This document shows, piece by piece, positions 21,330 to 29,976 of a stretch of 64,000 nt of DNA (its first letter is position 1; each line of letters opens with the position of its first letter). The notes beneath the pieces are model-generated. The model searched no databases, was not told the DNA's origin, and was given only the letters and a program-made list of their open reading frames with translations. The stretch is from Campylobacter concisus. GTDB lineage: Bacteria; Campylobacterota; Campylobacteria; Campylobacterales; Campylobacteraceae. The translations under genes were made by a program, and so were the position numbers. The stretch is from assembly GCF_003048375.1 (NCBI RefSeq), contig NZ_CP021642.1, forward strand, positions 1,054,001 through 1,118,000, read 5' to 3'.

Positions 21330-21875
21330 GTGAGCTTAAATTTACCAAATTCACTGGCATTTTTTAGGATATTGCTAGCTCCGCTTATGTTTTTTATGCT
21401 CGTAAATGCACCAGGAATTTTTACGCAAATTCATATAAGCTGGATAAACTACTTCGCAGCTCTCATCTTTGTGATCGCCTCAGTGACTGACTTTTTTGAC
21501 GGTTACATCGCTAGATGCTGGGATCAAAAGACCAAGCTTGGTGCTATCCTTGACCCACTAGCTGATAAGATGCTAATTCTTGCTGCATTTTTAGGCCTTA
21601 TGATGCTTGGCAGAGCGAGCGCTTGGGCTGTTTATCTTATCTTAGTAAGAGAGTTTTTCATAACTGGCTTTCGTGTCGTGATGGCAAGTGACGGCGTAGA
21701 GGTCGCGGCTTCGATGGCTGGCAAGGTTAAAACCGTTTCGCAGATGTTTGCGGTTGGATTTTTGCTGATGAGCTGGCCTGGTGGCGAGCTTTTGCTCTGG
21801 ATAGCTGTCGCACTCACGCTTTATTCTGGATTTGAGTACATCTTTGCCTACGTAAAAGCGATGAAAAAGAGTTAA
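21330..21875 (+). CDS. pgsA: CDP-diacylglycerol--glycerol-3-phosphate 3-phosphatidyltransferase
   Basis: PgsA makes phosphatidylglycerol phosphate at the inner membrane. The CDP-alcohol phosphotransferase motif (D-G-x2-A-R-x8-G-x3-D-x3-D) is intact, from DFFDGYIAR through KLGAILDPLADK. Four to five hydrophobic helices follow. GTG at 21330 was chosen because AAAGG lies seven bases upstream and the protein then begins VSLNLPNSLAFFRI, the usual PgsA N-terminus, giving 181 residues. The longer frame from 21276 would overlap fabL. Confidence 0.93.
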   Translation: MSLNLPNSLAFFRILLAPLMFFMLVNAPGIFTQIHISWINYFAALIFVIASVTDFFDGYIARCWDQKTKLGAILDPLADKMLILAAFLGLMMLGRASAWAVYLILVREFFITGFRVVMASDGVEVAASMAGKVKTVSQMFAVGFLLMSWPGGELLLWIAVALTLYSGFEYIFAYVKAMKKS

Positions 21876-21877
21876 AT

Positions 21878-22774
21878 TTGAGCTGCGACCTGCAAGAGAT
21901 TATTTTAGAACGCACTGCAAATTTAGAGCCAGCACTGCAAAAACAAGCCAAAAAACTAAATCAAAAGATCATCAACACAAATTTCTATCACGATGCTAAA
22001 AATTTAGAAAAGATCGGCGGTGTGATCAGCCCCGAGCTAAATGAATTTTTACTAAGCTGCGCTTTAGAATATGACAAAACCCATGCAGATAAATTTGATA
22101 CGTTTGATAACGACGTAGAGACTTTGCGTGGCATTTGGAGTGCGATGAGCTTTTCAAAAAGCCCTGACATTTTAGACTATCTAAGCACGCAGGCCACTCG
22201 CTCGATATCGCACCACTCGTTTGCCCACAGATATATCTTTGAAATTTTACGCTTGCAAGAGAAGGCCGGCCGTTCGCATCCACTACTTGCAAAGCTTTAT
22301 GACTATTATGATAGTTTGCAAGCAAAGCTACCTATATATGAGCTTTTGCGCCGCATCGGCGTAACTCCTGCTGATCCTTATGATTTTGACATCTCGCTAA
22401 ATGCTGTAAATTTTGGCTACTGGTTTAGCAATCAAGGCTTAAGCGATGAGGAGCTAGCCAGTAAATTTCACTTAGAAATTCGCCTTTTTGCGCCATTTGT
22501 ATATGACCACACATTTGAGATGGAGCTTAGAAACGACGCTGTGCCAAGGGCTAGAATAAATTTTAACGATGATGGCATGAGCTTTTTGCAAGAGCTGCCA
22601 AAAGATATTTTGCCCTGCCCTGATATTTTAAATTTAAAGCCTTTCATTGACCAAGTAAAGTCACGTTTTGATCTGAAATTTGACCTAGATAATAAAGACA
22701 AAACTTATTTTAGTCTCAGTAAAGGGCTAAATAGAGCCAAAACACTCTCTTGGTTAAGAGAAATTTTCGCCTAA
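21878..22774 (+). CDS. Hypothetical protein, invasion-associated gene neighbourhood unknown
   Basis: I do not recognise this 298-residue protein. It has no signal peptide and no clear membrane helix, and it is rich in Leu, Asp and Phe. Local features are a His-rich patch (SISHHSFAHRYIFEIL, about residues 108-123) and an acidic helical N-terminus. The start is TTG at 21878, two bases after pgsA, which indicates cotranscription. A 75-base gap separates it from rseP. Confidence 0.6.
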   Translation: MSCDLQEIILERTANLEPALQKQAKKLNQKIINTNFYHDAKNLEKIGGVISPELNEFLLSCALEYDKTHADKFDTFDNDVETLRGIWSAMSFSKSPDILDYLSTQATRSISHHSFAHRYIFEILRLQEKAGRSHPLLAKLYDYYDSLQAKLPIYELLRRIGVTPADPYDFDISLNAVNFGYWFSNQGLSDEELASKFHLEIRLFAPFVYDHTFEMELRNDAVPRARINFNDDGMSFLQELPKDILPCPDILNLKPFIDQVKSRFDLKFDLDNKDKTYFSLSKGLNRAKTLSWLREIFA

Positions 22775-22849
22775 ACGACAAGGCAAATTTGAGAGTAAAT
22801 TTATAAATTTTGGCTAAAATCTCATCAATTTTTCAAAAAAAGGTAAGTT

Positions 22850-23959
22850 TTGAAAGGCATTCTCTTCACGCTGGCTCTGCTTTGCCTTGGGCTTTATGCG
22901 TATTCGTTTTATTTTTTAGTGACCGTTTTAGCCATTAGTTTTCTCATATTTTTCCACGAGCTTGGCCACTTTTTAGTAGCAAGAATGCTCGGCGTCAAAG
23001 TAAATACCTTTAGTATCGGCTTTGGCGAGAAAATTTACACCAAAAACGTTGGCGGCACCGACTACTGCCTAAGCGCGATCCCGCTTGGCGGATACGTGCA
23101 GCTAAAAGGGCAAGACGACACCGACCCAAAGGCCAAAAACTACGACGCTGACAGCTACAACGTGCTAAGTCCCATAAAACGCATTTACATCCTTTTTGCA
23201 GGGCCATTTTTTAACTTTATCCTAGCTTTTTTTATATACATTTTGCTTGGATTTATCGGTGTTGAGAGGCTTGCGCCAAGTGTCGGACACATAGCTGAAG
23301 GCTCGGCAGCTGCGAGCGCTGGCATAACAATAAACGATAAAATTTTAGCGATAAATGGCGTAAAAATAAACGAGTGGGACGAGATCAGCAAAAACGTAAA
23401 ACTTGAACCTAGCTCCATTTTGATAGACCGCAACGGCTCGCAAATGACTATAAATTTAACACCAAAGATAGGCGAAACGATAAATTTATTTAATGAAAAG
23501 GTGCAGCGCCCACTGATCGGCATCCAGCCTAATGGCGAAGTGGTGAAAATTTATCACACAGGTTTAGAAAGTCTAAAATTTGCCTTTGACGAGACAGTTG
23601 AGGCTTCAAAGCTCATCTTTAAAAGCTTTGAAAAGCTAGTCGTTGGAGATGTACCACTAAAAGAGGTCGGCGGTATCGTGCAGATCGCCGATGTCACTTC
23701 AAAGGCCGCTAAGATCAGCCTTAGCGTGCTTCTAACCATCGTGGCGCTCATCTCTGTAAATTTAGGCGTGCTAAACCTCTTCCCTATCCCTGCGCTTGAT
23801 GGCGGGCACATTTTATTTAACATTTATGAACTAATTTTTAGACGCGAGATAAATGAGCGAGTGCTTGTTGCGCTTACCTACTGCGGCTGGGCGCTGCTGC
23901 TTGGCATCATGGTGCTCGCGACCTTTAATGACATTATGAGATTAAGCGGAGGTTTATGA
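22850..23959 (+). CDS. rseP: Site-2 intramembrane protease RseP
   Basis: RseP is an inner-membrane M50 zinc protease that cleaves membrane-bound regulators or signal-peptide remnants. The zinc motif HELGH is at residues 36-40 in the first long helix, a PDZ domain occupies about 130-220 (EGSAAASAGITINDKILAING), and the second zinc motif PALDGGH lies near residue 305. About four transmembrane segments are visible. The start is TTG at 22850 with AAAGGTAAG upstream. The stop overlaps the yggS start. Confidence 0.93.
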   Translation: MKGILFTLALLCLGLYAYSFYFLVTVLAISFLIFFHELGHFLVARMLGVKVNTFSIGFGEKIYTKNVGGTDYCLSAIPLGGYVQLKGQDDTDPKAKNYDADSYNVLSPIKRIYILFAGPFFNFILAFFIYILLGFIGVERLAPSVGHIAEGSAAASAGITINDKILAINGVKINEWDEISKNVKLEPSSILIDRNGSQMTINLTPKIGETINLFNEKVQRPLIGIQPNGEVVKIYHTGLESLKFAFDETVEASKLIFKSFEKLVVGDVPLKEVGGIVQIADVTSKAAKISLSVLLTIVALISVNLGVLNLFPIPALDGGHILFNIYELIFRREINERVLVALTYCGWALLLGIMVLATFNDIMRLSGGL

Positions 23960-24594
23960 TGATAGTTTTAAAAGATCTACTTGAAAAGATAGAAAATTTA
24001 AGCAAAGATGTGACGCTGATAGCCGTTAGCAAAAATGTGACATGCACTGAAGTGAGGGAGCTTTACGCACAGGGGCAGAGAAATTTTGGCGAAAACAGAG
24101 TCCAGGAGCTAGCCAAAAAAGAGCTAGAGCTGCAAGATTTCACTGACATCAAATGGCACATGATCGGCCGCTTGCAAAATAATAAAATCAATCAAATGAT
24201 AAGCCTAAAACCAGTGCTTTGGCAAAGCTGTGATAGCTTCGAAAGGGCCCTAGAGGTCGATAAAAGGCTCAGCTATAAGCTAGATACTTTGCTTCAGATA
24301 AACTCGGCCGATGAAGATACAAAGCAAGGTGTCAGCGTCGCAAATGCGGCTGAAATTTATGAGCGTATCCAAAGCGAGTGCAAAAATATAAATTTAAAAG
24401 GCGTGATGAGCATCGGAGCGCATGTGGATGAGCCAAAAGAGGTGCAAAAGAGCTTTGAGCTAACATATAAAATTTACGAGAGCCTAAAGCCAAGAGGCGC
24501 AGCCATCTGCTCGATGGGCATGAGTAGTGATTACGAGCTAGCGATAAAATGTGGCTCAAATATGATCCGCCTTGGGACGATGCTATATCTATAA
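23956..24594 (+). CDS. yggS: Pyridoxal-phosphate homeostasis protein
   Basis: This single-domain PLP-barrel protein (YggS/PROSC family) binds pyridoxal phosphate and buffers vitamin B6 pools without known enzymatic activity. LIAVSKNVT includes the PLP Lys. NFGENRVQEL, WHMIGRLQNNK and SMGMSSDYELAIKCGS, with MIRLGTMLY at the end, are family hallmarks. The 212-residue length is normal. It overlaps rseP by four bases (ATGA). Confidence 0.94.
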   Translation: MMIVLKDLLEKIENLSKDVTLIAVSKNVTCTEVRELYAQGQRNFGENRVQELAKKELELQDFTDIKWHMIGRLQNNKINQMISLKPVLWQSCDSFERALEVDKRLSYKLDTLLQINSADEDTKQGVSVANAAEIYERIQSECKNINLKGVMSIGAHVDEPKEVQKSFELTYKIYESLKPRGAAICSMGMSSDYELAIKCGSNMIRLGTMLYL

Positions 24595-24662
24595 ATTTGT
24601 CCCTCTTGGGGCAAATTTACCTTTCTACTCCTTTTTAAATTTTAATCTAAGTTATATGATTT

Positions 24663-24668
24663 TATAAT
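24663..24668 (+). promoter_or_regulatory. Sigma70 -10 box for the Hcp-like lipoprotein gene
   Basis: A TATAAT box lies about 35 bases before the GTG start at 24705, in the 110-base gap after yggS. Confidence 0.55.
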
Positions 24669-24704
24669 GCAGTTAAATAAATTTTTAACGATAAAGGAGT
24701 AAAT

Positions 24705-25247
24705 GTGTTTAAAAATTTTATTCTAACTGCTGTTGCGATCTTGTTTATCTCGGGTTGCGGTAGAGCTGAAAAGATAGCTAGGATCGAGCAAAAATGCGCA
24801 AATAATGAAGCTGTTTGGTGTTTAAAGCTTGGTAAAACATATGCCAGAAGAGACATCAACAAAGGTGTCATGTACTATCAAAAAGCTTGCGATCTAGGCG
24901 ATAAAAGGGGTTGCTATAGACTTGCAGTTTTACTAAACTCAAAATCAATCAACTCAAAAAAAGACAATGAAACGATCGTAAAATCACTAACTAAATCATG
25001 CGATCTTGGCACGCCAAAAGCTTGCTTTGAGCTTGGCGAATACTATGAAGATGACCCAAAAATGCAAGGCAAAGCAAATGAGCTGTTTGCAAAATCATGC
25101 GAGCAAAGATTTGGTCTTGCTTGCTATAAGTTAGCTGACTTTTACGGCGAGAAAAACGATGCAGCCACTCAAAAAAGCTACCTAGAGCTAGCGTGCAAAT
25201 ACCGCTATAAAGTAGCTTGCGAAGAAGTAGGCGAAGATAAAAAATAA
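24705..25247 (+). CDS. Hcp-like Sel1-repeat lipoprotein
   Basis: The N-terminus is a lipoprotein signal peptide ending in the lipobox ISGC. The mature protein is built from about four Sel1-like repeats with regularly spaced cysteine pairs: YYQKACDLGDKRGCYRLA, LTKSCDLGTPKACFELGEYY and FAKSCEQRFGLACYKLADFY. This is the Helicobacter cysteine-rich protein architecture. Roles of such proteins are unclear; some bind peptidoglycan fragments or influence host responses. The GTG at 24705 follows AAAGGAGTAAAT; an overlapping ATG at 24703 is out of frame and stops quickly. Confidence 0.78.
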   Translation: MFKNFILTAVAILFISGCGRAEKIARIEQKCANNEAVWCLKLGKTYARRDINKGVMYYQKACDLGDKRGCYRLAVLLNSKSINSKKDNETIVKSLTKSCDLGTPKACFELGEYYEDDPKMQGKANELFAKSCEQRFGLACYKLADFYGEKNDAATQKSYLELACKYRYKVACEEVGEDKK

Positions 25248-25261
25248 ATAACATTTTTTGT

Positions 25262-25280
25262 GGGGAGGGCATATCTCCCC
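25262..25280 (+). terminator. Terminator hairpin after the Hcp-like gene
   Basis: GGGGAG and CTCCCC pair around a 7-base loop, 14 bases after the stop, with a CTCTTTT stretch a few bases further on. Confidence 0.6.
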
Positions 25281-25305
25281 CGTACTCTTTTAATATCAAA
25301 TTTGC

Positions 25306-25322
25306 TGGAACACCTTTTGCTT
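25306..25322 (+). promoter_or_regulatory. Sigma54 promoter of locus A
   Basis: TGGAACACCTTTTGCTT has the -24 GG and -12 GC exactly 12 bases apart and ends 30 bases before the ATG at 25353. It closely matches the Campylobacter RpoN consensus (GGAAC...TTGCTT), the same as at flgH. Confidence 0.85.
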
Positions 25323-25352
25323 TAAACTATACAAAAAGCTAGGAGGCAAGCC

Positions 25353-26453
25353 ATGAATGATATTAGCATCTTAGGCACAAATGTAAATTCATACACTAAG
25401 CAACAACACAAACAAGATAGATCTGCAAATTTTAGTGATATCTTTAACAAAAAGACTAAAGAAGAGAGTATCGAGCTAAGCCAAGAGCCTGCTAAATTTA
25501 ACTATATCTCTTCTTCACAAAGTAGCCTCATCTCTTTAAATTTTAATGACCTTCAAGCTTATGGCTACACAGTAGATAAGGCTGGCTTTATGGGAGCTGA
25601 TTTTAACAAAGCTGCAGGTTTGCCGCAAGACTTTAAAATCCATAAAAGCACGCTTGATGAACTTAATAGATTTGCCGAGCGCAACCATGTGCTAAACCGC
25701 ATCAAGAGTAAGGACGAGCAGATAAAGATCTTTGACAACATTGATATGGCTGACACCATAAAGCACTACTACAGACTATTTGACCAAATGACCTCTGCTT
25801 TAGGCGATGATAAAAAGAGCTACACCCTTGCAGATATAGGCAAACTACCAAAAGGCTACAGCACAAAAGGTACTCACTATGATGCCAAAGGACACCTGCT
25901 AAAAGATATATCAAGCTCTACTATCTCAAACATCTACTCTAGCAGCGATGAGCTAAATAGCGCTAAGTCTCTTAGCAAAGAGCTATCAAGTGCAGGCGTT
26001 AGGCTCATAGTAAAAGAGGTTGATTTTACCATGAGCGAAGCAAGTGATGAGTTTAGCTTTAACCCTGATATGTCGGTATATCAAGCAGATGAAGGTTACA
26101 GTAAAGAGGCTCTTTTTATGGGATTTTTACGTAGTTCTAGACCACTACCAAGTGATAGTGCAAAGACTAAGCTAAGTAGTGCTGCCTTAAATGATATCTC
26201 AAGCACTGGAGAGCATAAAGAGTACTTTGTGGATTTTGAAAAAGTGGGTAAGGATAACGAGAGCATAAAAGCGCTCATAAAAGAAAGACTTAAAGAGCTA
26301 ACGCTTTTAATGTATGCAAGATCAAAGAACACTAGTGCAGAAAGTGTCACCTCAAACGAATATGAGAAATTTAAGCCAACTAGCGAGGATATAAATTCTC
26401 TAGCAAATTCTTGGAGTGAGAAGTTAGATAGGTTGTCTAAAACATATGTATAA
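25353..26453 (+). CDS. Flagellar-regulon secreted-type protein (Cj0814-like), locus A
   Basis: The 366-residue protein has no Sec signal and no cysteine. Its N-terminus (MNDISILGTNVNSYTK) is rich in Asn, Ser, Thr and Ile, as in substrates of the flagellar export apparatus. A conserved block around residues 70-105 (GYTVDKAGFMGADFNKAAG, then LPQDFKIHKSTLDE) recurs in the genes at 43772 and 27855. A second block, NPDMSVYQAD, is shared with the gene at 43772. From memory the layout resembles the Campylobacter Cj0814 family of flagellum-dependent secreted proteins; that label is tentative. A sigma54 promoter and an AGGAGG ribosome-binding site precede it. The stop overlaps the C39 peptidase start by 8 bases. 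Confidence 0.7.
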   Translation: MNDISILGTNVNSYTKQQHKQDRSANFSDIFNKKTKEESIELSQEPAKFNYISSSQSSLISLNFNDLQAYGYTVDKAGFMGADFNKAAGLPQDFKIHKSTLDELNRFAERNHVLNRIKSKDEQIKIFDNIDMADTIKHYYRLFDQMTSALGDDKKSYTLADIGKLPKGYSTKGTHYDAKGHLLKDISSSTISNIYSSSDELNSAKSLSKELSSAGVRLIVKEVDFTMSEASDEFSFNPDMSVYQADEGYSKEALFMGFLRSSRPLPSDSAKTKLSSAALNDISSTGEHKEYFVDFEKVGKDNESIKALIKERLKELTLLMYARSKNTSAESVTSNEYEKFKPTSEDINSLANSWSEKLDRLSKTYV

Positions 26454-27051
26454 AATTTTAGCAAAAATTCTAAAACTACTTTTTTGCGCAGCAGTGGCAT
26501 CTTTGCCACTTTATGCTGGGTTTGCTGTTAGATCATACGAGGAGCTAAGAAATCAAGATGTAATTAGGCAAAACTATGAAGAGTCTTGTGGTGCAGCATC
26601 ATTAGCAACACTTATTAATACGCTTGATTTTAAAATTCTAACAGAAAAAGACGTGCTAGAGCAGATGAATAAAGGCGACAAAAAACTAAATACCGATATG
26701 GTGAGTTTTTTGCAGTTAAAGCAAGCTGCTGCTAAGCTATCCTATGACTCTGAGGGTTATCAGCTTGATCGTGCTACTTTTGAAAAGATAAACTTGCCAG
26801 TCCTGGTAAAGATAGAGGATGATCCTCGTTTTCCTCATTTTGTGGTTGTGATAAATCATCAAGGAGATTTTATAACTATCCTTGATCCAAGCTACGGCAA
26901 ATATATAAGCTCAAAGGATCAGTTTTATAATATATGGGATAAACATAAGCAAGGAGGCTATGTCCTAATCCTTGGTCCAAAGAACGATATACATAGAGAA
27001 TATAAGCTCGACTTGCCTATAGACAATAAAGCACTATTTGATAAACTCTAG
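26446..27051 (+). CDS. Exported C39-like cysteine peptidase
   Basis: This 201-residue protein begins with a signal peptide (hydrophobic to about residue 24, ending LYA). The papain-like C39 core is complete: oxyanion Gln42, catalytic Cys48 in YEESCGAAS, His131 in FPHFVVV and Asp147 in ILDPSYGKY. C39 domains cleave after double-glycine leaders or act as stand-alone peptidases. There is no ABC transporter part, so this is a free, probably periplasmic form. The start lies inside the end of the sigma54-driven gene (8-base overlap), implying coupled translation. Its stop directly abuts the convergent gene at 27052. Locus B has no copy. Confidence 0.85.
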   Translation: MYKILAKILKLLFCAAVASLPLYAGFAVRSYEELRNQDVIRQNYEESCGAASLATLINTLDFKILTEKDVLEQMNKGDKKLNTDMVSFLQLKQAAAKLSYDSEGYQLDRATFEKINLPVLVKIEDDPRFPHFVVVINHQGDFITILDPSYGKYISSKDQFYNIWDKHKQGGYVLILGPKNDIHREYKLDLPIDNKALFDKL

Positions 27052-27274
27052 TCAAGCCATCTTATTTAAAATTTGCTTCTTATCCATCTTTTGCATAAGC
27101 TCTAAGACGTCTATACCTCTTTTTTCTTTGAAATTTAAAAGCTCTCTTGCATAGAGAAATTTTTGATCCTTGTTTATATCATAAGTCTCATACTTCTTTT
27201 TAACCTGCATAGGTTTAAATTTCTTCTCAGCCTGCTCTTTAGCAAAATTTGCATTGTATTCTTGTTCTTCTTTG
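27052..27274 (-). repeat. Near-identical 223-bp repeat, copy A
   Basis: This 3' coding block matches 44848-45070 with, by eye, four mismatches and no gap. Sequence diverges sharply beyond it. The arrangement suggests recent duplication or gene conversion between loci A and B. Confidence 0.85.
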
Positions 27275-27843
27275 ATTATTTGCTTTCTTTGCTCTTCGAC
27301 ATCTTTTGTTGCTTTCTCTCTTGCTTTGGCAAATAAAGTCTTAAATTCATCTATGCTTAGGTCGGTTCTATCTAAAAGACTAAGCGACTCCTTGTTTTCA
27401 TTTGGATAAAGAGAAGACATACTATCCATAAAAGCTCTTAGGTCAGCCTCCTCTTCTTTTGTGCCAAGACCTATTAGTTTGCCCATCATGGTTGGCTTGC
27501 CATCAACAGAGTTTTCCTTTAATATATCATAATACATTATAAGGACTTGATCTTTTGCTTCTTCTAAAGTTTTTGGCTGTTTCATCGACATGGCGTTGCG
27601 ATCTTGTTCGGTATTGTAACGCTTAGAAAGCATATTATCTATTTTGCTTATCGTTTTTGCAACCCAATTATCTTCATTTTCGTCTATGTCAATAATCTCT
27701 TTTATGCTCTTTCCAACTGGACTATACCATAAAGCTTCTATTTTGGCCTTTTCATCATCTTTGGTATCTTTAGGGATATTTTCTTTTTGGATAGTGGTTT
27801 CTTGTATCGGTTTGTTATTAACTCCGTTTATGCTAGTTATCAT
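27052..27843 (-). CDS. Unknown sigma28-operon protein, locus A second gene
   Basis: I do not recognise this 263-residue protein. It is Cys-free, highly charged and mostly helical. The N-terminus MITSINGVNNKPIQ is Asn/Ser/Ile-rich like flagellar export substrates. The C-terminal 70 residues (from EEQEYNANFAKEQAEKKF to the end) are nearly identical to those of the gene at 44848, while the middle differs. It starts 11 bases after the upstream gene (27855), so both share the sigma28 promoter at 29065. It converges on the C39 gene with no gap. Confidence 0.65.
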   Translation of the reverse strand: MITSINGVNNKPIQETTIQKENIPKDTKDDEKAKIEALWYSPVGKSIKEIIDIDENEDNWVAKTISKIDNMLSKRYNTEQDRNAMSMKQPKTLEEAKDQVLIMYYDILKENSVDGKPTMMGKLIGLGTKEEEADLRAFMDSMSSLYPNENKESLSLLDRTDLSIDEFKTLFAKAREKATKDVEEQRKQIIKEEQEYNANFAKEQAEKKFKPMQVKKKYETYDINKDQKFLYARELLNFKEKRGIDVLELMQKMDKKQILNKMA

Positions 27844-27854
27844 TTTAACTCCCC

Positions 27855-29036
27855 TTACGCCTTTATATCAACATCTCTTTTTATGCCAAACATATCTACT
27901 AGATATTTTCCAGCTGGGTTTTCATTTAGCTCTTTTACTAAATTTAAAGGTGGCATGCTAAATTTCAAAAAGCTATCCATAAAGTCTTTGCTCTTCTTAC
28001 CATCTTTATCTATCTCACCAAAAAGAAGCTTTAGCATTTTTAGATTATGCTCCATCATCTTTTTAAATGAGAGCTCGTCTTCTTCATATCCCCTACGCCT
28101 ATCTTCAGGAGTGCTGACAAAGCCACTTTGTAAGTCGATATAGACAAAGTCTCTTTTAGACCTGATGTAGTCTTGCATATATTTAGGCATGCCAGCTATA
28201 TCGTTATCAGTAGCATTTATAAAGCCAGGTCCAAATTTCATCTCGCCCATAAGTTCAAACAACTCAAAAGCCCTATTAAATTCTTTACTATCTATGCTCT
28301 TATCATAGCCTTCTCTTTTGCCTTGTGCTGTTGTCTCGCCCTCTCTTACATCAAGGTTGTTGTTTATAACGGCTGCTATAAGTCCGCCTTTAGTTATTGA
28401 GCCGTCTTTATTAGTGTATTTCTCTCCATGCGGATCCATAAATATACCAATGACCGTGTTTTCTTTGCCGCCATTGTTGTTATTAAAGATATCAGTTGTT
28501 GGTTTTAATGGCTGTCTGCCGTCTCCTCCTTTAAAGCTTGGGTTGAAAAAAAGCGTGCTTATCATCTGCTTATTTGACTCTTTGCCGTTAAAATCAGCCG
28601 CAGCCGAGCCAAATTCATGAATGGAGTTATGAATTTTTGTTACTTGCATGCTTTGGCGGTTATACTCAAAGCCTTGTGGGAAATTTCTTATCTCATCTAA
28701 GCTAAAGCTATCTTTTGAGTTTAGTGTGTCTTCGCCAACTACTTGGGAGAGAATTTTATAGGCATTATTTACGGTTTTTAGTATGTCGATGCTATCAAAA
28801 GTCCTTTGCATATAGTCAGACTGCGTCTCTATCCTTACTAACGACTCCAGCGTGCTTGAGTGAATTTTATAATCGCTTGGTATGCCAGCTTGCTTATTAA
28901 ACTCATCTGTAAAGTAGCCATCCTTATCTACCTTGTAGCCTAAAACCTCTGAGTTTGTTTGTTTAGTGGCAACTTTGGTTGATACCTTTATGTTCTGCTC
29001 TAAATTTAATGGGTAGCTACCAAGTGTGTTTATCAT
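27855..29036 (-). CDS. Flagellar-regulon secreted-type protein, locus A first sigma28 gene
   Basis: The 393-residue protein has no cysteine and no signal peptide. The N-terminus is MINTLGSYPLNLEQNIK. Residues about 32-65 (GYKVDKDGYFTDEFNKQAG, then IPSDYKIHSSTLES) repeat the block seen in the sigma54-driven genes at 25353 and 43772, so the families are related across operons. The rest is charged, with a Gly/Asn-rich stretch (FNNNNGGKEN). A near-perfect sigma28 promoter lies 29 bases upstream of the start, with AAAGGATATTAG as leader. It heads a two-gene operon with 27052. Confidence 0.68.
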   Translation of the reverse strand: MINTLGSYPLNLEQNIKVSTKVATKQTNSEVLGYKVDKDGYFTDEFNKQAGIPSDYKIHSSTLESLVRIETQSDYMQRTFDSIDILKTVNNAYKILSQVVGEDTLNSKDSFSLDEIRNFPQGFEYNRQSMQVTKIHNSIHEFGSAAADFNGKESNKQMISTLFFNPSFKGGDGRQPLKPTTDIFNNNNGGKENTVIGIFMDPHGEKYTNKDGSITKGGLIAAVINNNLDVREGETTAQGKREGYDKSIDSKEFNRAFELFELMGEMKFGPGFINATDNDIAGMPKYMQDYIRSKRDFVYIDLQSGFVSTPEDRRRGYEEDELSFKKMMEHNLKMLKLLFGEIDKDGKKSKDFMDSFLKFSMPPLNLVKELNENPAGKYLVDMFGIKRDVDIKA

Positions 29037-29064
29037 CTAATATCCTTTTAGCTTCACACCAAAG

Positions 29065-29091
29065 ATATCGTCTTTTTTGTGAAAAGATTTA
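29065..29091 (-). promoter_or_regulatory. Sigma28 (FliA) promoter of locus A
   Basis: The minus strand reads TAAATCTT, 11 bases, GACGATAT. This matches the FliA layout (TAAAGTTT-N11-GCCGATAA, with CGATAT favoured in Campylobacter). It lies just upstream of the start at 29036. The same arrangement occurs at 46520. Confidence 0.8.
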
Positions 29092-29126
29092 TTTTACAAA
29101 GGTTTTTAGTCTGCATAAATTTACTC

Positions 29127-29636
29127 CTAAACTCTCGCATCTACCTTTTTATAAAGCCTATCTTTGCTAGATAGTTCTTTAAATTTTAGGTCGTTTTCAA
29201 GGTAAGTGATGTTGTAAATTTCTTTAGTGCTGATGCTTTTGCCGTTTTCAAGTCCGATCAAGAATTTACTTGTAAATTTATCAGAGAGGTTTTTAACTAG
29301 CTTTGCTCCAAGCTCATTTAGCTGTTTTGCATACTTCTTGAAACACTAACGTTTGAAGTGAAAATTTGCACTGCGTTTGAAGTCTTTTGCACGCTTGATT
29401 TGATCTGATCATCAAAGTCAGAAATTTCTAGCTGTGCGTTTTTCTTTGGGGCAGCTAAGCTGTCAGTTAGCCAAGAGTCTTTATACCTTTAACACTTGAA
29501 GTGCCAATTAGTTTAAGTATAGGCGTCTCGTCAGCACCTATTAAGATTATGTTTTCATAGACTGAGGGCTTTAAGCCTTCACGTTTTGTAGCTGGGCTTG
29601 AAACCTAGTTGTAGTTATTGCCATTTCTTTGCTCAT
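29127..29636 (-). pseudogene. Decayed phage major-capsid-like gene
   Basis: Reading the minus strand from the ATG at 29636 gives MSKEMAITTTRFQAQLQ, then a stop. Shifting frame continues with PSVYENIILIGADETPILK, then SWLTDSLAAPKKNAQLE and SDFDDQIKSSVQKTSNAV, then a final segment ending FKELSSKDRLYKKVDARV at 29127. Each segment is protein-like, and at least three frameshifts or deletions separate them. The content resembles SU10-type phage major capsid proteins from memory. An AGGAG-preceded ATG follows (about 29115), whose frame ends after some 20 codons. This is a prophage remnant. Confidence 0.55.
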
Positions 29637-29755
29637 TTTATGCAATTTAATGGCAATTTATCATTAACGGCTGTGCCAAATCTACCCAATTTTGGCAAAA
29701 AAGAATAAATTTTGTTTAATTATAAAAAAGAGAGTAAGCCCTAAAAATATGGCTT

Positions 29756-29976
29756 TTAATTATTATCTGAGTTTTTAGTAGATATATAGCTAGTTTTTAC
29801 ACCTTGACTAATTTTATTTTTAGTTAGCCTATTAACTGCTTTAGCTTTTACTCCGTCGCTTATGTCTTTGTTTAATAAGACTTTCTTAACTAAGCCTACC
29901 TTGTCGATACTTGTATCTATTTACATCAAGTAGCTTAAGTTTTGGGTTCTAAAACTTCATAGGCTCTTTTAAGTTT
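29756..29976 (-). pseudogene. Second decayed coding fragment, unknown origin
   Basis: The minus strand holds about 50 codons without a stop, ending TSYISTKNSDNN at 29756, with upstream pieces in other frames (AYEVLEPK, KLLDVN). The amino-acid pattern is protein-like (GLVKKVLLNKDISDGVKA), but I cannot name a family. It adjoins the capsid remnant and probably has the same origin. Confidence 0.35.
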
